In this document: one piece after another, positions 1 through 10,067 of the stretch
Numbering within the stretch: the stretch's first letter is position 1
How the letters are laid out: the number at the start of each line of letters is the position of its first letter
Assembly: GCA_021464525.1 (NCBI GenBank)
Contig: JADRCO010000997.1
Coordinates: 1-23,707 of the forward strand
DNA: 23,707 nt
Direction: 5' to 3'
DNA from: Rhizophagus sp. LPA8_4_AMF
Taxonomy: Eukaryota > Glomeromycota > Glomeromycetes > Glomerales > Glomeraceae
The notes under the pieces: generated by a model
The model's database searches: none
The model's input: the letters and a program-made list of their open reading frames with translations, nothing else
What the model was told of the DNA's origin: nothing
Program-made: the position numbers and the translations under genes

Positions 1-540
1 GTCTCTTTAAAATTGTGATTTGAATCTTAAAATTATGATTTTTGGCTTATAGTCACACCTTTTCTATTTGAAAATACAATAAAATTTAAATAATCACATG
101 TTTTCTCAAAAATTTTTTTTTTTTATAAAAAAATGCTTGATTACAGTAATTTGAAAATGGCAATAATTAAAAAATTAGGCTTTTATTAAAAATAATATAA
201 AGTTTTATATATAATAAAATATATAATCAATTTCTTATTGGCAAAATTAAACTATTTTGAATTATACTACATAAAATAATACTTTTCAAATACTTTTTAT
301 AACTCAATACTAATTTATTTATTAACTTATTTTTCAACTAAATAAAATCCTAAATTTTAATACTATATTTTTCTAATAAATATATAGTTAGTAAAAAAAA
401 ATTTTAGTTCAAAAAAATGAAATTTTTATAAAAAATTATATATTTATATAAAACTATAAAATTTAATATAAAATTATAATAGAAAAAAAATTGGTAATGA
501 AAAAAATAAATTTAAAATAAAAATTTTATTTATTTTATAT
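1..540. other. AT-rich intergenic DNA, no gene seen
   Basis: This stretch is dominated by A/T runs and short TA-rich words. No open frame of useful length, RNA gene signature or splice-supported exon is visible on either strand. It ends at the TA target-site duplication of the transposon. Confidence 0.7.
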
Positions 541-542
541 TA
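541..542. repeat. Left TA target-site duplication
   Basis: TA directly precedes the terminal CAGTCAAAG. It pairs with TA at 2787-2788, as expected for Tc1/mariner/pogo insertion. Confidence 0.85.
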
Positions 543-565
543 CAGTCAAAGCTCGTTATAGTGAA
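543..565 (+). repeat. Left terminal inverted repeat of the transposon
   Basis: Begins CAGTCAAAGCTCGTTATAG and ends GTGAA. It matches the reverse complement of 2764-2786 at 22 of 23 positions, the only difference being C versus T at the twelfth base. Confidence 0.93.
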
Positions 566-709
566 CTTTTAGTTTCATCCAATTTTGTTTACTATAACGA
601 ATATTCACAAAAACGAGAGATTTCTTTATAGTGAATTTCATATAAATAAAAAAAAAATTCTTATAACGTGATTTTTATTGAACTTTATTATTGTCTTGAA
701 TATTTATTA

Positions 710-2481
710 TTACATAAAGTTATCTAATGTGGTTTGTTTTGCGTTATCTTGAATTTGCTTGTTAATTTTTAATTTTAAAGCATTAAGAGTTTTTAATTGT
801 ATATAATTAATCAAAATATTATCAGGTGGATTTTTAAAATACTGAATTACCTTTTTTACGCTGCTTAAAGCTTCTTTATTAGTAATATTATTTATTTCTG
901 ATTCATCATCCTCTTCTATATCATCTTGTTCAGGGCTTGAAATTACCGCAGCAATAATTTCTTCATCTGATAATGGCTCTATTGGTATTTCATCATCAAT
1001 ATGGATAAATTTTTCAGCTGTAATAGGGTCTTGTAAATTTAACTCATCAATCATTTCTTGTAACTCCAAAGTAATTCTATTAATATCATCATCAATTTTT
1101 TGATTCTGATCAAAATCATTTTCTTCAAAATTAGGCAAAATACCTGTTTTTTTCTAACAATGTTCAATTGTATTTGATTTTACAATTTTTCATGCTTCAC
1201 TAGCAAATATTATAGCGTTAAGAATATCAACTGGTGTTATATAAGAGTCACCACTTTCTTGAGCTAAATCATATACTTCCACTCTATTCGCAACTAATAA
1301 TTTTCTATACTGAGCCTAAAATTATAAATGTTATAAATAAATATTAAAAGAGAATTTAAAATTATAAATATACAAGTAATGAAAAATTAAAAAAAAACTC
1401 AAAAATCATTAATTTTATTCTTACCTTAAAACTGTTAATAATACCAGTATTTATGGGTTGTAAATGAGCGGTTGTATTTGGAGGAAGAAAATGTATGTTA
1501 ATATTTGATAATTGAACAGTTTCATCTATCAAATGTGTAGGTGTATTATCTGCTAATAATAATATTTTACAATTTTGCTGTTTCATTAATTGGTTAAGTT
1601 TATTTAGGTAGTCATGCCACACTGATACTTGCATCCAAGCAGTACGATTCCAGTAATACCAAACGGGCAGATCATCTTTTTTAATTTCTTTAAAACACGT
1701 GGAGTCTGCCATTTATGTATTACTAATGCAGGTAATCTATGGCTTCCATCAGCATTACAAGTTAAAACAACTGTAATACGATTTTTTGATTTCTTAGTAT
1801 TGGAAATATAGTGATCTGAGAGTGTTTTTAATGGCTCTAAATTCCAAAATAAAGCTAATGCATGTATATAAAATTATAATATTAATAAAATTGTAATTTT
1901 GTTCTAATTTCAACCTGTTTTTACCTGTTTCATCAACATTATAAACATCACAAAGATCATAATGTTCAATAATTTCTTGCAGAATTTTACGCTCTTCTTC
2001 CAATGTTCTAATGGAGTACTATTCGCTTCGCCAGCTTTATTGATTTGTTTTATATTATATCTTTTTTTAAATTTTGCTAACCATCCATCTGAAGCAGTAA
2101 AAGATGTTATTTGTAATCTAGTTGCAAAGTTTAAAGCTTTAGATTTTAATACATCTCCTGTAATAGTTAAATTTGAAGCTAATGCTTGCTGCATCCACAA
2201 ATATAATGCAGATTCGATTTCTAGGTACTTGGTACCTCTAACTCGTTTTTGGTCTTTAAATTCCTTATTTGAAATATCAATGGACAGCCATTTATCCTTT
2301 TCTTTTAATATTTTATAAACTTGTGGCTTTGAAATATCGAATTTTTTAGCAAGATCTTCTTGATTAAATGATGGATTATCTCTTTTCCACTCACGTAATT
2401 CTTTTTTTTCTATAAAAGACAAGCTTTTTCTTTTACTGGTTCTTTCTACTACTTTCTTTTGCCTTTTCTATCGGGTGGCAT
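710..2481 (-). pseudogene. Broken pogo/Tigger transposase (DDE_1 family)
   Basis: Role of the family: cut-and-paste transposase. Seen in order from the N-terminus (right to left on the plus strand): a basic start near 2481, a psq-like helix-turn-helix (WKRDNPSFNQEDLAKKF, about 2340-2390), a CENPB-like domain (about 2050-2220), the first catalytic motif NVDETALFW split by a 70-bp intron (1855-1924), the second motif LLADNTPTH near 1550, a third motif reading LQPINTGI near 1455, a second intron (1316-1424), and an acidic tail ending QTTLDNFM. Damage: frameshifts near 2450, 2005 and at an A-run near 1680, and in-frame stops at 1190-1192 (TGA) and 1154-1156 (TAG), both where the family usually has tryptophan. 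The third catalytic aspartate (QPxD in relatives) is asparagine here. The gene therefore cannot make an active enzyme. The intron positions are inferred from splice signals and phase. Confidence 0.9.
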
Positions 2482-2763
2482 TTTTTGAGAACAAAGAAAA
2501 GATGCAGTAATGTGTTACAATAGATGGGTGTTTATATTAACTATAAATGATCATGTATGTTACATTATAAAATCAATATCACATGATATTCACTATAACA
2601 AGTATAAATTTATAATATATGTTCTATATTAAAATTTTAAAAAGTTTACTATATCTAATATCAAGATTTTATTAAGAAATTCACTATAACAAGTAAAATT
2701 TTGTATAGAATGAACTGGAAAAATAAAAAAAGTTCACTATAAGCAAAATTTACTATAATGGGA

Positions 2764-2786
2764 TTCACTATAACAAGCTTTGACTG
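2764..2786 (-). repeat. Right terminal inverted repeat of the transposon
   Basis: Reads TTCACTATAACAAGCTT then TGACTG on the plus strand. It is the inverted partner of 543-565 with one mismatch. Further TTCACTATAA(C) words at about 2589, 2680 and 2733 form a subterminal series. Confidence 0.93.
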
Positions 2787-2788
2787 TA
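2787..2788. repeat. Right TA target-site duplication
   Basis: TA directly follows the terminal CTTTGACTG and matches the left copy at 541-542. Confidence 0.85.
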
Positions 2789-2794
2789 TATATT

Positions 2795-2800
2795 TTTATT
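2795..2800 (-). terminator. Candidate polyadenylation signal AATAAA overlapping the TMEM94-like stop
   Basis: On the minus strand the stop region reads GTATAATAAAAAT, so an AATAAA overlaps and follows the TAA. A cleavage site at the usual 10-30 bases downstream would fall inside the transposon's terminal repeat. The motif is common by chance in AT-rich DNA. Confidence 0.3.
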
Positions 2801-5800
2801 ATACAGGAGAATGCATACCTAATTTTGTATTAAATTCCAATTTAGATCTTTTTTGAAATCTTATATATTCTTTTTTATCATGCATTTTTACTAATTCTTG
2901 TATAGGTATAAATAATATAGGTGATAAAAATCCAATAAAATAAATATAATATGGAAGATTTTTAAATAATGAAAGTGGTCCTAATATTAATGATATTGTA
3001 GTAAATATTACTTGAAGTAATAAACTAATAGTAAAATTGGTAAAAGTATTAAATTAATATTTATTAAAAATATCAAAAAAAATATAAGATATATATTATT
3101 ACAAATTACCTTATAATTACAGCAAATATCCAAACTTGATTTTTAAATGGAATAAATCTTTTTAAAGATAATGTGCGATGAACAAAAGTGGATGATAATA
3201 TAACTATAATAATAATAATTTTTTAAAATTTTTAAAATTAATAAATATACAAATAATAAATTTACTTACTCATATACCATACAAATATAAATAATGTGCA
3301 ATTCTGTGAGTATACTACAATCCATTGTTGTTTATTTGTCCATTCTAACCATGTATTTTTTTCATGAAATCCAAATATTAAATTTGCATCTTTACTATCA
3401 TCCAAATAATACAAACACCTATTTATAAATTATATGATAATATTAAATTAAAATAATAAATATTATTAGGAAAATTAAATATATATTATATACATACCCT
3501 AAAAACACTAAAAGACACATTAATATAGGTAAAATAAATCTCAAAAACCAATATACCATAAATCTTTTGAAATCTTTGAGATGCTCTATATTTTTAACTA
3601 AAATTTAATTTTTTAAATAATTTATATTATTAGTATTTCTTTGAATGGTTTACATCAATAGTAAAAAATTAACTAACCTGTCATAGTTGTCATAGTATCA
3701 GTTTCATGAGGGTTAAATAGAAGAGAAAATGCTAATATAGGAGAAATTATCCAAGTAACCCATAATATTTGATATCCTGTAAGAGCAGGTGGAAGGAACA
3801 AGATATATGACAATAACAAAAGTAATGATATAGATAAATAACTTCCTAATATAAATGCAACTCCCTAAAGTAAGAATAAAATAAACAGTAAATACTTAAA
3901 ATAATATAAAGTAAATTTAAGATAAAATATATTATATATACCATTCTTAAACAATTAATTAATCTTCTAGCTTCTCTTATAACATCAGTTAATGCATATA
4001 AACTAGTGTCATAATGCATGAATAAACCACAAGGTAAAGTGGTAAAAGCAGCACCAAGGGCCATTGGGGATTGTCCTTTACCATTATTACCATCATAATG
4101 GCATAATCCATTTTTGGTTTGCGCTCTAGTATGTGTTGGCTCCATTGCAACACTTACATCTGCCTAAAAAAAAAATTTGATCTTTTTAGATTTCAAAACA
4201 AATTCCAAATTTAATTTCTGAAAAAAAAAAGACATACAACAGCAAATGTATGAGTATTTGAAGCATTTAATGCACTTCCAATACAACAAACAACTTCTCC
4301 ATATTCCTGAAATATTTTAATCATCTCACGTGTTGCTTCAGGAGTACATTCTGCAAATAAAGATACATGTAATGGAATGTCATCTACATCTCGTAGATGA
4401 GTTCTTATATTATCTATACCACGGGGAAGACGTGCTTTAATATCATGTGATTCTAAATAACCATCACCGAATGAATTTTCATCACCTGGTGATGATAAAA
4501 GTATACAACTATTCCAATCCGTTTCAAGTCCAAGCCGTTCAGCATAAGCTAAAATATATGTATTTTATATTATTGGATGGATAAAAAAATTTATCTTTAA
4601 AATATTAACAACAAACCTTTGCTTTCTCTTTCATCTGTTGGTGAAAAGTAAACAAAACGTATGCCAGCAGAATTCAAATCTTCAATAAAATTACAGACAT
4701 CCTAAAATGTTTAAAATTAATTAATGATTGGTATTTAAAAATAACATATAAATTTTTTCGATTATTTAATCTGACAATAAAAAATACATATTTTTACTAT
4801 ACCAATTTAGGCTGATGACAAAATGTCGCCATAGCTAGAAAAATTTGTCCTTGAATAACTTCCTGATAAAATCTTTCTTTATCCTGCTTCGTAGGTGTAC
4901 TCCCATCAAAAGAAAAATCATGCAGATTTGCTTCTAATTGATCGGCCTTCAATCGTTCAAGTCTAACTTTTTGTGATAAGGAGAGATCATCATCTTCAGA
5001 TAAACTAATTTGATCTGACTCAGGAGAACTTGGTAAAATAATGTAAATTTCACTTGAATCATTAGACGAATCCAACAAAAACGGAATTTTATTTTCATTT
5101 TCAACATTTATAGGTCGATATGCATATGCGATACATTGCATATCATTTATAATGGAATTCTCATAGAAATCATAAATCTTATTCATAATCTGTAAAATAA
5201 ATAAAACTTCAATAATATGTAAAAAAAAGATCAATATAATTTGAAGAACTATACTTACCACTTCACTCATAACATGTAATCCCTGACCATTCCAGTAATC
5301 AGAACAGTTATCAAGTATAATTTCTATATTACCATCAGAAAGTAATTGAAAACTGCCTATAAAAAAAATAATGAATTAATAGGTTATTTTTGACAAAATA
5401 TTATTTGTTGTATATGTGTGTATACCTTGTTCAACTTCTTCGTAAATAGAAGAATTCATACTAGGCATTTCCCATTGATCATTCCTTATTCGTTGTTTTA
5501 AAGAAGGATGACATGGAGTTACAGTAAAAATTTCTTTTCTCTTTGCAAATGCTTTTAAAGCATCATCTGTAAAACCTATTTCTTTACCCAAACGACATAA
5601 ACATGCTAGAAAGAGTATTCAATAATTAGATATGAATAATAAAATTAATTTTTTTTTTTTAATTAAAGACTTACATTGTCGTGCAGGTTTTGTCTTAGCA
5701 CGAATATGAAGACTTGAAGATTTACGATGCTGTTCCGCACGTTTTTTTCCTTTTAATACACCACAATTAGTGTTTAACAAGAGATTAAGTCCCAAAGGTT

Positions 5801-7908
5801 TTAATCGACTGAAATTAAATATTAAATTAATTATATTAATTGTTAAAAAAATGATTTTTGATAATAACCAATATAAACATACGATAAATGCTGATCCCAA
5901 TCTTGATCTTCAAATTGAACTCCAAATGAAGTACTTGGATCTTCAGCAATATCAAGAACCGTAATATCTTCGTTTTCATTAGGAAAATATATTTGTTCAA
6001 CTGAAGCAAATGGCTACAAAATTCAAAATATTCAAATAGTAAGAAAATTAAACATATCTATACAGGAGAGAAAGAATCCTTAAAGATTGAATTTTACAGA
6101 TGAAATTGTCCCTTCTCGATCAATTGAACAAATAACTGTAGTGCTTCCAAGTGACTCAAACAAATTAGTTGATCTTGCTAACGAAGATCCATCCAATTTT
6201 GTAAGTAAGTATCTGAACTTATTCCACAAAGCACCTATAATAGAATAATAGTTAAAATTTAAATATAAAAATATAAACTATATTGTTTTTTAATCGTAAA
6301 TACCAGTATCAAGATGCACATTTTTTGTGGGCGGAGGTGCTTCAGCATCAAATTCATCTACTTCTTCATCATCTTCGTATTCAGTTTTTGAAATCTGTAA
6401 AGTTTCAAATAACACCAGCAGTGTAGCATTTGCAAAACTACGAACAATCAGCCAAAGTAAAGGAAAAGCTAATGGTATTATTGGAAGTATAGCATAAATA
6501 GGTAATACAACCAATATTTCAAATAACTGATCTGAATTTTCATTTCCTGAAATTTTATATCTTAAAAGATTGATTATAATAGCTAGTCCAAGTATGATAA
6601 AAAGTATTCGATAAAGAAATATGTTCCGTAAAACTTTTGCTTGTTTATAAATAACAGTATCAGGTCTTTCTTGATTCAATGCAGCTTTCAAGCTATTAGC
6701 CCAAGGAGTTTCCAAAAGGACAAATTGATATCTTCCCCTATTTTGAATATGTTGTTCATACACTTCTTTTGATGTCATATCACTAAAAAATGATGGTTTA
6801 AACAATTGACCAGATTCCAAAATATTATTGTTTGTAGATTCTTGTTGTATTAACTTCATCTTACATGGTGCTATATCACCGTATAACATTTCAACAACAT
6901 CTCCTTCTACTAATAAGGTTGTAGGAAAAATTCGAACAATACCATCACGGGTAACTTTTGCTACCGTAAGTGAAGGAACAATTGGAATTTTTATATCCTA
7001 AATAAAATAAATATAAAAATTAAATCCATAAAAAACAAAATAAATAAATTACACTAAGTACCTGAATAGTGTCCATTCTGCTCTGTTTTAATTGGTCTAA
7101 TATACTTTGGGCACGTTTATTGATCTCATTCATACCCAATTTTTTCTCCCTGGTATAAATAAATCCATTAAGTATAAATATCACTAACATTAAAATAGCT
7201 TCAATTAAAATTGTAGTAAGATGAATTTGATATAAATCGCTTTTTAACGTTCCAAATATGTAAAAAGCTATCAAAAGATTGGATGATAAAATCGTAAGAA
7301 CTGAATCAGGACTAATTAAATATTCTTTTATACCTATTGTAAAATGAAAAAAAAAGGAATTTATTTGTGATTCATTGTTTGAATAAATAATAAATGCTTA
7401 AGTATCATGCATTTACATGTTGAAATCGGAAAATGATTTTGATGTCCCGTGAGTATTTCACTTGCAACTTCAACAAGTTTTCTAGAAGAAATATATTATT
7501 TGAGTAAATTGGAAAAAAAAAACAATTATTTGAAATAAATACTTGCTCTAAAGCTTGATCACTTGATAAACCACGTTTCTTTGAGCAAGAATTATTATCG
7601 TCTCCTACGACTAAATCATTTGGCAATTCCGGTACTTCTTCCTCAGTGTAACATCGTATATTATTACCACCATTATTAAACTCCAATTCAACATATTCAG
7701 TATCTTCCTGTAAATTTGAAGTTCTTAAAGGTGTAGTATCACTTATATTAATTTGGGTTTCCGAGGAAGTTGAAACATTAGTATTTGATTTTGAAGATTT
7801 AATACTAATGGTTTCAAATCGGGTCGAATTTTCGATAGATTGAGAACTATTGTGAGTATTTTCATTATTGGTCTGGGAAATACCAGATTCTTGGGAGCTT
7901 TCTTCCAT
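2799..7908 (-). CDS. TMEM94/ERMA-like P-type-ATPase-related membrane protein, 18 exons, about 1277 aa
   Basis: Family knowledge: animal TMEM94 (ERMA) is an ER multi-pass protein with a P-type-ATPase-like headpiece, linked to ER Mg2+ uptake. Exons in coding order: 7908-7547, 7481-7417, 7333-7062, 6997-6304, 6234-6098, 6013-5883, 5808-5675, 5605-5426, 5356-5259, 5189-4803, 4701-4617, 4548-4238, 4163-3942, 3864-3678, 3597-3498, 3418-3270, 3203-3110, 3024-2799. Seen: a polar Ser/Asn-rich N-terminus, membrane segments, an actuator-like LLVEGDVVEM, CSIDREGTIS (about residue 503) where true P-type pumps have DKTGT, LKPLGLNLLLN, CSDYWNG, IRFVYFSPTDE, ARLPRGIDNIR, EYGEVVCCIGSALNAS at the hinge, C-terminal membrane helices, and the ending KLGMHSPV. 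Length is close to human TMEM94 (about 1350 aa). The start is the first ATG (7908), because the frame upstream lacks another. The first intron (7482-7546) fits only as GC-AG. Transport activity is inferred from homology and not shown. Confidence 0.88.
7482..7546 (-). other. GC-AG intron in the TMEM94-like gene
   Basis: The minus strand reads TTAGA|GCAAGT at the donor and TTCTAG|A at the acceptor (65 bp). The only nearby GT (GTATTT, 4 bases later) leaves the downstream exon out of frame. The GC donor joins GA to A as a glutamate codon and keeps the frame into LVEVASEILTG and the next exon. Confidence 0.7.
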
Positions 7909-9321
7909 ATGCAATAAAAAAAAAGTATAACGGGATCGATCATCATGAATTGATGGCAGTATAATTTTTCACACCACGTGACTTGTAACTTTATTAATTT
8001 TCCCTCCTTTTTACTTTTTATAATGTTCACAGATCATTACCAAATTTTCCATATAATACTTATATTAACCCTCAATTAGTCAATTTCGCAGGTACAAGTT
8101 GTTAATAATCCTCTATGCACAATGTTTTAATCGGATGGCTTTAACAATTTAACAATTTAACATGCAGTAACTTATTTATTTTTAATATCGCTACTCCTAC
8201 TCCAGGATACCAGGAATATCAATACTGATTGTTTTGTACACATTTTATCCTCATCTTTGCATAATTATAAAATGGATTACACCATTTCTAAAATACAAAG
8301 TGAATAAATTGTGAGATATATCCATTTTAACATTCTTTCTTTTAAGCTATTCCTATCATGTTAAAATAGTCTTTAAAATCTAGAGCTTGAAATTACGAAG
8401 GTTATTAACTTTAAGCAGTAGTGCTCGACATGATTACAACTAATTTTCTCATCAAAAGGATCAAAAGGACGCAAGATTTCATAAAGTAGTTTCGCGGGAA
8501 ATAACTAACGTTTTATTTTTTTTAATGTAATTGTGCGCTTCCCATTATTATTGCAGTCACGTGAAACCAAGTTTTCAAATTATTCGGTATAGTGGGAAAA
8601 TATGGTATATGCGGTAAATATAGGAAAATCTAAAACGTCAAACTGCTAAGACATCTTTATACTAAAAAAGTTCGATATAAAAAGGGATATGCGGGTTATA
8701 GAATTACTCCGTTAAACGGTAATTAGCGAGAATTTTGTATTGTGAAATTTGTTATATCAAAATTCGCTATAAAAAGGACCGATTGATTACCCAAGATGAC
8801 CGTAAAATAATATTAGAAGTGAATATCAAATATTTTTGAATCTCAGAAACGGTAGTATTTTTTGTAGTATTTTTTCACCAAAATGTCGTTTTATCAGAAA
8901 CAACAATGTATGTGAACGAAAACTAGAGGGTCTTGCACGTGTATTCTCAAACCAATAAAGAATTTTACCTTAATCCATTCTCCTAATCGGTCGGATTGGG
9001 TGATTTTTTTTTTATTTTCGTTGCAAATAAGATTGGATCTACATAATAAAGGTGGATCGTACCTTTTTTAAAGTTTAAACTAATACTATTCAAGTTATCA
9101 ATTATCAGATATTAGTCGATCTTTTGTGTAAATTAATTAAATAGTGACGTGATTATTAATTAATAGAATTTATATTAACGAGAATGATTTCATAAAACGC
9201 AATAAATAATATCTTAAAAATATATAAAATGGTTCATTTTTCATTTTTTTCGTTTGTTTTCATTTTCTTTTTTATATATTAATCTATAATCTATATAATC
9301 TCTCTCCTCTTTCTTTAAGAA
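7909..9321. promoter_or_regulatory. Divergent intergenic region, shared promoter space with three CACGTG boxes
   Basis: This is 1.4 kb between the starts of the TMEM94-like gene (minus) and the Mpv17-family gene (plus), with no coding frame I can support. CACGTG occurs at 7975-7980 (67 bp upstream of the TMEM94-like ATG, in context CACGTGAC), 8558-8563 (TCACGTGA) and 8936-8941 (GCACGTGT). This hexamer is the core site of bHLH regulators such as Cbf1/Pho4-type factors in fungi; binding here is not shown. A TATATAAAA lies at 9221-9229, about 95 bp before the Mpv17-like ATG. A pair of TTCG(A/C)TATAAAAAGG words sits near 8671 and 8763. Confidence 0.45.
9221..9229 (+). promoter_or_regulatory. Candidate TATA box for the Mpv17-family gene
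   Basis: TATATAAAA lies 93-101 bp upstream of the ATG at 9322, followed by a pyrimidine-rich tract (CATTTTTTTCGTTTG and similar) up to the start. The position is plausible, but the motif is frequent in this AT-rich DNA. Confidence 0.3.
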
Positions 9322-10067
9322 ATGGCAAATATTTTTGTATTGGCAAATCGATTTTATTCAACAAATTATCAAAATCATCCTTCAATAACATTGGCATTTA
9401 CAAATGCAGGTTTAGCAATAACTTCAGATTCATTAGCTCAATCGATATCATTACTTCGATCTAAAAACGATTCTTCAAATCTTTCTTCACAACAGTTTGA
9501 TTTTTCTCGTTTAGGAAGATTTACTATATATGGATTTTCGATTGCTCCACTAGTTAATAAGTGGTTCACATTTCTTGATAAGAGATATCCTTTTAATACA
9601 GATGTTAAAGCGCAACAACCTTCTCTTATTAAACAAAATGTATTATTTAATAAAAACAATTTAATAAAACAAAATCAAATGATTTTCAAAAGAGTTTTAT
9701 TGGATCAATTTCTTTTTGCTCCTTTTGGGTTATGTTTATTTTTTGGTGGTATTAGCGTATTGGAAGGAAGAAATTTTGAAGGGATCAAAGAGAAATTTGA
9801 TGAGGTAAGAAAAAGAAAATTATTATTATTATTATTATTATTATTATTTATTTTCATTTTCAAATTTTTTTTTTATTTTTGATTTTTTTTAAGGCTTATA
9901 TTTCCGCATTAAAAATGAACTATACTATATGGCCAATAGTTCAATTTATAAATTTTAGATTTTTACCTTTAAAATATAGAGTTCCTTTTGTTAGCTCTGT
10001 TGGTGTTTTATGGAATGCTTATCTTAGTTTATTAAACAGTAAAGTTCCCGAAGTTAGCACTATTTAA
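9322..10067 (+). CDS. Mpv17/PMP22-family membrane protein, 2 exons, 218 aa
   Basis: Family knowledge: Mpv17, PXMP2 and yeast Sym1 are four-helix proteins of the inner mitochondrial or peroxisomal membrane, thought to act as channels or in metabolite homeostasis. Seen: exon 1 is 9322-9804 and exon 2 is 9894-10067, joined by an 89-bp GTAAGA...AAG intron with phase kept. The N-terminal half holds YQNHPSITLAFTNAGLAITSD and the RLGRFTIYGFSIAPLVNKW segment, matching the P...T....G.L...GD and R..R....G....P....WY pattern of the family. Next come DQFLFAPFG and the signature end WPIVQFINFRFLP...RVPFVSSVGVLWNAYLS. The Gln/Asn-rich insert (about residues 95-122) before the third helix is longer than in typical members. 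Which organelle it serves cannot be read from the sequence. Confidence 0.9.
9819..9849 (+). repeat. (ATT)n microsatellite inside the intron of the Mpv17-family gene
   Basis: About ten copies of the ATT trinucleotide lie within the 89-bp intron, followed by a T-rich tract before the AAG acceptor at 9891-9893. Likely length-polymorphic. Confidence 0.9.

Larger units (their letters stand above)
543..2786 (-). mobile_element. Complete but decayed pogo/Tigger-type DNA transposon (2,244 bp)
   Basis: Seen: both ends carry the inverted repeat CAGTCAAAGCT(c/t)GTTATAGTGAA (23 bp, one mismatch), and both are flanked by the dinucleotide TA (541-542 and 2787-2788), the target duplication expected of the Tc1/mariner/pogo superfamily. 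Between them lies one broken transposase gene on the minus strand with a psq/CENPB-type DNA-binding region, a DDE-type catalytic core and an acidic C-terminal tail, which together define the pogo/Tigger group. Further copies of the terminal word TTATAGTGAA sit inside each end. The element is full length by its termini but its transposase is inactivated, so it could move only if a related enzyme acted in trans. Its right end lies 12 bp from the stop codon of the TMEM94-like gene, in the same orientation. Confidence 0.93.

Noticed and set aside
1629-2318. Plus-strand open frames opposite the transposase
   Set aside because: They lie antisense to the recognisable transposase blocks, have no family-like sequence and cross its splice and frameshift positions. 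They are frame shadows.
7743-8030. Minus-strand open frame overlapping the 5' end of the TMEM94-like gene
   Set aside because: It reads the same DNA in another frame, with no splice link to the conserved exons; the frame starting at 7908 connects to them in phase.
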